10,286 nucleotides of DNA. It comes from Isohypsibius dastychi (lineage: Eukaryota > Tardigrada > Eutardigrada > Parachela > Isohypsibiidae). The DNA lies in contig JAQIWT010001573.1 in assembly GCA_034696485.1 (NCBI GenBank), positions 1 through 10,286 on the forward strand, in the 5' to 3' direction. Shown here one piece after another: positions 8,767 to 10,286 of this stretch; within the stretch, counting starts at the first letter, position 1; each line of letters opens with the position of its first letter. Both the position numbers and the translations under genes were made by a program. The notes beneath the pieces were generated by a model. That model searched no databases. It saw only the letters and a list, made by a program, of their open reading frames with translations, and was not told the origin of the DNA.

Positions 8767-8772
8767 TTTATT
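8767..8772 (-). terminator. Poly(A) signal AATAAA overlapping the IBA57 stop codon
   Basis: The IBA57 reading frame ends CCA GAA TAA, and the following base completes AATAAA. The stop codon therefore lies inside a canonical poly(A) hexamer. If it is used, the 3' UTR would be only some 10-30 nt. It also keeps the transcript end short of the convergent RPL35A coding region. Confidence 0.6.
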
Positions 8773-9781
8773 CTGGCGCAGGCCACCAGTAAGGTTTAGT
8801 TACGGAGACAGGAGAAGTTTTGTCGCCGGAAGTAATAGTCAGCTTCGGAGCAGCCAGCGCCTCGCTGATTCTGAGAATAGCTATGCCAGTTTGCCCCACA
8901 TGAGCTCTTAGTTTGCCAACAGATTTCCCTTGATCAGTAACGATGAGGTCGTCTTTCTTGAACTTGTTAATATCAGCAGGATCTGCATCGTGAATTCGTA
9001 CTGGCATAATTCGTTTCCTCACAACTCCGGTATGAAAGGTCCGTGCCGTCAGTTCTTGTCCCAAATAGCATCCTTTGTGGAAATGAACACCAGAGAGATA
9101 ATCCAGATTCGACTCGAATGGAAAACATTCCCCGAACGGTAACTCCGCACATCCTTCCGCAACGCCCAGTTCGTACCGGAAGCGACGATATGACATTTCG
9201 TCAGCCTCGGAAAAATCGGTTCCAAGTGACAATTCATCCTCGGATTTATCGGAAAATATCCGTGATCCCATCAGTTTCAATCGCGGATCAGGGAATATAA
9301 TATCGGTCGGTGAAAGCTTGAACTTATCCACAGCCACATCCGGAAATACGGCGAGCACTTGTAAATCACCGTCTTGAATCACGACGTCCTTCCGCAGTTT
9401 ATACATCTTCAAGTGTTTCATAAACTTTTCCTTGAGGTTGGTGTCATATTCGACAACATAATTCCCATCATCCGCACGATAAATGATCAAATCATACAAA
9501 ACCCGACCTTGGGTATTTAGCATCATTGTGTAGCAGCTTCTGGGGCCGCGGGGGCTTGCATCAAGTACATGAATATCGTTGGTAATGAGTCCTTGAAGGA
9601 AAGATGCGGCATCCTTCCCTGTAATTCTTGCAATTGCTCTGGTTTTTAAATGTACCGCACAGGGATGTCGTCCTGAGCTGTCTTTCGCCATTGAAGAGAA
9701 CTTCCGGTTGCATTGCTGCCTTCCGAGGCCGCATAATCGGAAGAAAGGTAAAGCAACTAGCGTAGGACTCCGCCACATCAT
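8768..9781 (-). CDS. IBA57: IBA57, mitochondrial [4Fe-4S] cluster assembly factor (YgfZ/GcvT-like)
   Basis: IBA57 works in the mitochondrial matrix with ISCA1/ISCA2 to mature [4Fe-4S] proteins such as aconitase and lipoyl synthase. The single open frame encodes 337 aa from the ATG at 9781 (human protein about 356 aa). The N-terminus is Arg-rich and hydrophobic with no acidic residue for about 30 residues (MMWRSPTLVALPFFRL), as expected for a matrix presequence. The folate-binding-like fold begins at IARITGKDAASFLQGLITND. The family signature KGCYLGQE is present, with its Cys codon at 9070-9068, and the protein ends in the typical KPYWWP. An in-frame ATG at 9817 would add 12 residues overlapping the upstream ORF. 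The 9781 start is preferred because it directly follows an acceptor-like TTTTCGAG and begins the presequence. The gene has no introns, unlike its neighbours. Confidence 0.95.
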   Translation of the reverse strand: MMWRSPTLVALPFFRLCGLGRQQCNRKFSSMAKDSSGRHPCAVHLKTRAIARITGKDAASFLQGLITNDIHVLDASPRGPRSCYTMMLNTQGRVLYDLIIYRADDGNYVVEYDTNLKEKFMKHLKMYKLRKDVVIQDGDLQVLAVFPDVAVDKFKLSPTDIIFPDPRLKLMGSRIFSDKSEDELSLGTDFSEADEMSYRRFRYELGVAEGCAELPFGECFPFESNLDYLSGVHFHKGCYLGQELTARTFHTGVVRKRIMPVRIHDADPADINKFKKDDLIVTDQGKSVGKLRAHVGQTGIAILRISEALAAPKLTITSGDKTSPVSVTKPYWWPAPE

Positions 9782-9798
9782 CTCGAAAAGGAAATTAG
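9782..9798 (-). promoter_or_regulatory. Candidate trans-splice acceptor immediately before IBA57 ATG
   Basis: Read on the minus strand, CTAATTTCCTTTTCGAG is followed directly by ATGATG. The string has a branch-like CTAAT (which contains the TAA stop of the upstream ORF), a pyrimidine tract and a terminal AG. No donor is needed upstream if a spliced leader is added here. It may simply be a fortuitous AG, since branch-to-AG spacing is short. Confidence 0.35.
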
Positions 9799-9962
9799 AT
9801 CTTCGGGGATGATACATCCGTAGATTTCAATTCAGGCACTTTTTTGTCCGCAAGCATACGAAATCCAGACTGGAATAAGATCACCCCATTGTAGGCAGTG
9901 AAGAGCAAAATAGCGCAAACCGCAGTCCGATGCAAATAATCGATCGTTTTCATTCGTGGCAT
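9795..9962 (-). CDS. COX14: Small single-pass membrane protein, COX14-like
   Basis: The 55-residue ORF starts at the ATG at 9962 and ends with TAA at 9797-9795. COX14 is a mitochondrial inner-membrane factor that stabilises newly made COX1 during complex IV assembly, and human COX14 is 57 aa. Seen here: a short basic N-terminus (MPRMKTIDYLHRT), one hydrophobic segment at about residues 13-32 (AVCAILLFTAYNGVILF), then a charged tail. The segment LLFTAYNGV parallels human LLTVYGGYL, and Tyr-His-Arg ahead of it parallels Tyr-Lys-Thr. Length, topology and this motif make COX14 the best guess, but other tiny mitochondrial proteins (such as COX16 or PET117 types) are possible. It sits on the same strand as IBA57, with its stop 13 nt before that gene's likely ATG, so a shared transcript is probable. 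A second ATG at 9953 would shorten it by three residues. Confidence 0.55.
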   Translation of the reverse strand: MPRMKTIDYLHRTAVCAILLFTAYNGVILFQSGFRMLADKKVPELKSTDVSSPKI

Positions 9963-9985
9963 TCTGCGATAGATGTTGAGCAATA
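9963..9985 (-). promoter_or_regulatory. Acceptor-like AG one base before the COX14-like ATG
   Basis: On the minus strand, CAACATCTATCGCAG ends at 9964, one base before the ATG at 9962. A ttgat string upstream could act as a branch point. This is the geometry of a spliced-leader acceptor or of a 5' UTR intron end. An alternative 5' UTR intron could run from the gtaacc donor at 10117 to the strong ttatctgcag acceptor ending at 10003. Confidence 0.35.
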
Positions 9986-10286
9986 ATCAACACGATTTTT
10001 CCCTGCAGATAAAAAAAGAGGATGCAAATCAGAATTAGATCAAATCATAATACGAGAGGACAGGCGACCTGTGGTTATTACTGAACTTCTCATCCCCAGC
10101 TGTAATACGGTGGTTACCTTTCTAAATAGTTCGGTCCCTCCTATTCAGAAATTCAATGGGATAAAATCGAAATAACGAAAACATTTACAGTATTTTGCTA
10201 TTTGGCAATGAGAATTGAGAATGTCGCTGACTGCAAAATAAAGTTCCAAAAGACGGAGTGGAGTATGATAGCGGCATGGCGGGTAC
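9986..10286. other. Upstream region of the COX14-like/IBA57 unit, no gene seen
   Basis: I find no reading frame on either strand that I can support. The region presumably holds the promoter for the minus-strand pair. A possible 5' UTR intron lies at 10003-10117 (minus strand). An ATG in a reasonable context (gcggcATGG) occurs at 10276 on the plus strand, but the window ends ten bases later, so a divergent gene cannot be judged. Confidence 0.3.

Noticed and set aside
7004-10286. NUP205 5' exons lying far upstream, with RPL35A and IBA57 nested in one long intron
   Set aside because: Introns in this gene are 50-184 nt, so an intron of more than 3 kb holding several other genes would be exceptional. 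I found no NUP205-like exon on the minus strand up to the right edge. It is kept only as an alternative in the findings.
10276-10286. Start codon of a divergent plus-strand gene at the right edge
   Set aside because: ATGGCGGGTAC is too short to test, and several other ATGs occur just before it.
1-10286. tRNA, rRNA, CRISPR array or transposon
   Set aside because: No cloverleaf-like element, rRNA stretch, spaced direct repeats, transposase or reverse-transcriptase motif, or long terminal repeat was seen on either strand.

Overview
This is eukaryotic nuclear DNA, not prokaryotic. Every multi-exon gene has short GT-AG introns, mostly 50-80 nt with a mode near 57 nt. Gene spacing is tight. The ribosomal protein in the window ends in a form ([20 protein letters not shown]) that resembles nematode eL33. 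The best guess is a compact-genome ecdysozoan such as a nematode (an Enoplea-type lineage is possible) or a tardigrade. The species cannot be named from the sequence.

Layout, left to right. (1) 1-387, + strand: the last three exons of a cathepsin L-like cysteine protease. (2) 596-6965, - strand: 26 exons of the nuclear pore scaffold nucleoporin NUP205, convergent with the protease. All 26 exons join in phase and give 1497 residues matching roughly the last three quarters of NUP205. The first ~480 residues of the family are not found in the window. (3) 7004-7706: intergenic, with a GC-rich orphan ORF, an AT-rich block and a 9-nt tandem repeat. (4) 7707-8562, + strand: four-exon RPL35A (ribosomal protein eL33), complete at 144 aa. 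(5) 8768-9962, - strand: two intronless, nearly touching ORFs. The upstream ORF (9795-9962) encodes a 55-aa membrane protein resembling the cytochrome c oxidase assembly factor COX14. The downstream ORF (8768-9781) encodes the mitochondrial Fe-S assembly factor IBA57. (6) 9964-10286: the upstream region of that pair, with no supported gene.

The most interesting arrangement is the COX14-like/IBA57 pair. Two mitochondrial assembly factors lie on one strand. The first stop codon sits inside the longest reading frame of the second gene, and only 13 nt separate that stop from the second gene's more likely ATG. That ATG is immediately preceded by a pyrimidine-rich splice-acceptor-like AG. This looks like a dicistronic or SL1-type operon unit. 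The second notable point is the missing N-terminal part of NUP205. It may be gene fission, truncation, a very distant 5' exon set or an assembly break.

Gene models were built by hand from reading frames, splice-site phase and remembered family sequences. No database search was run.
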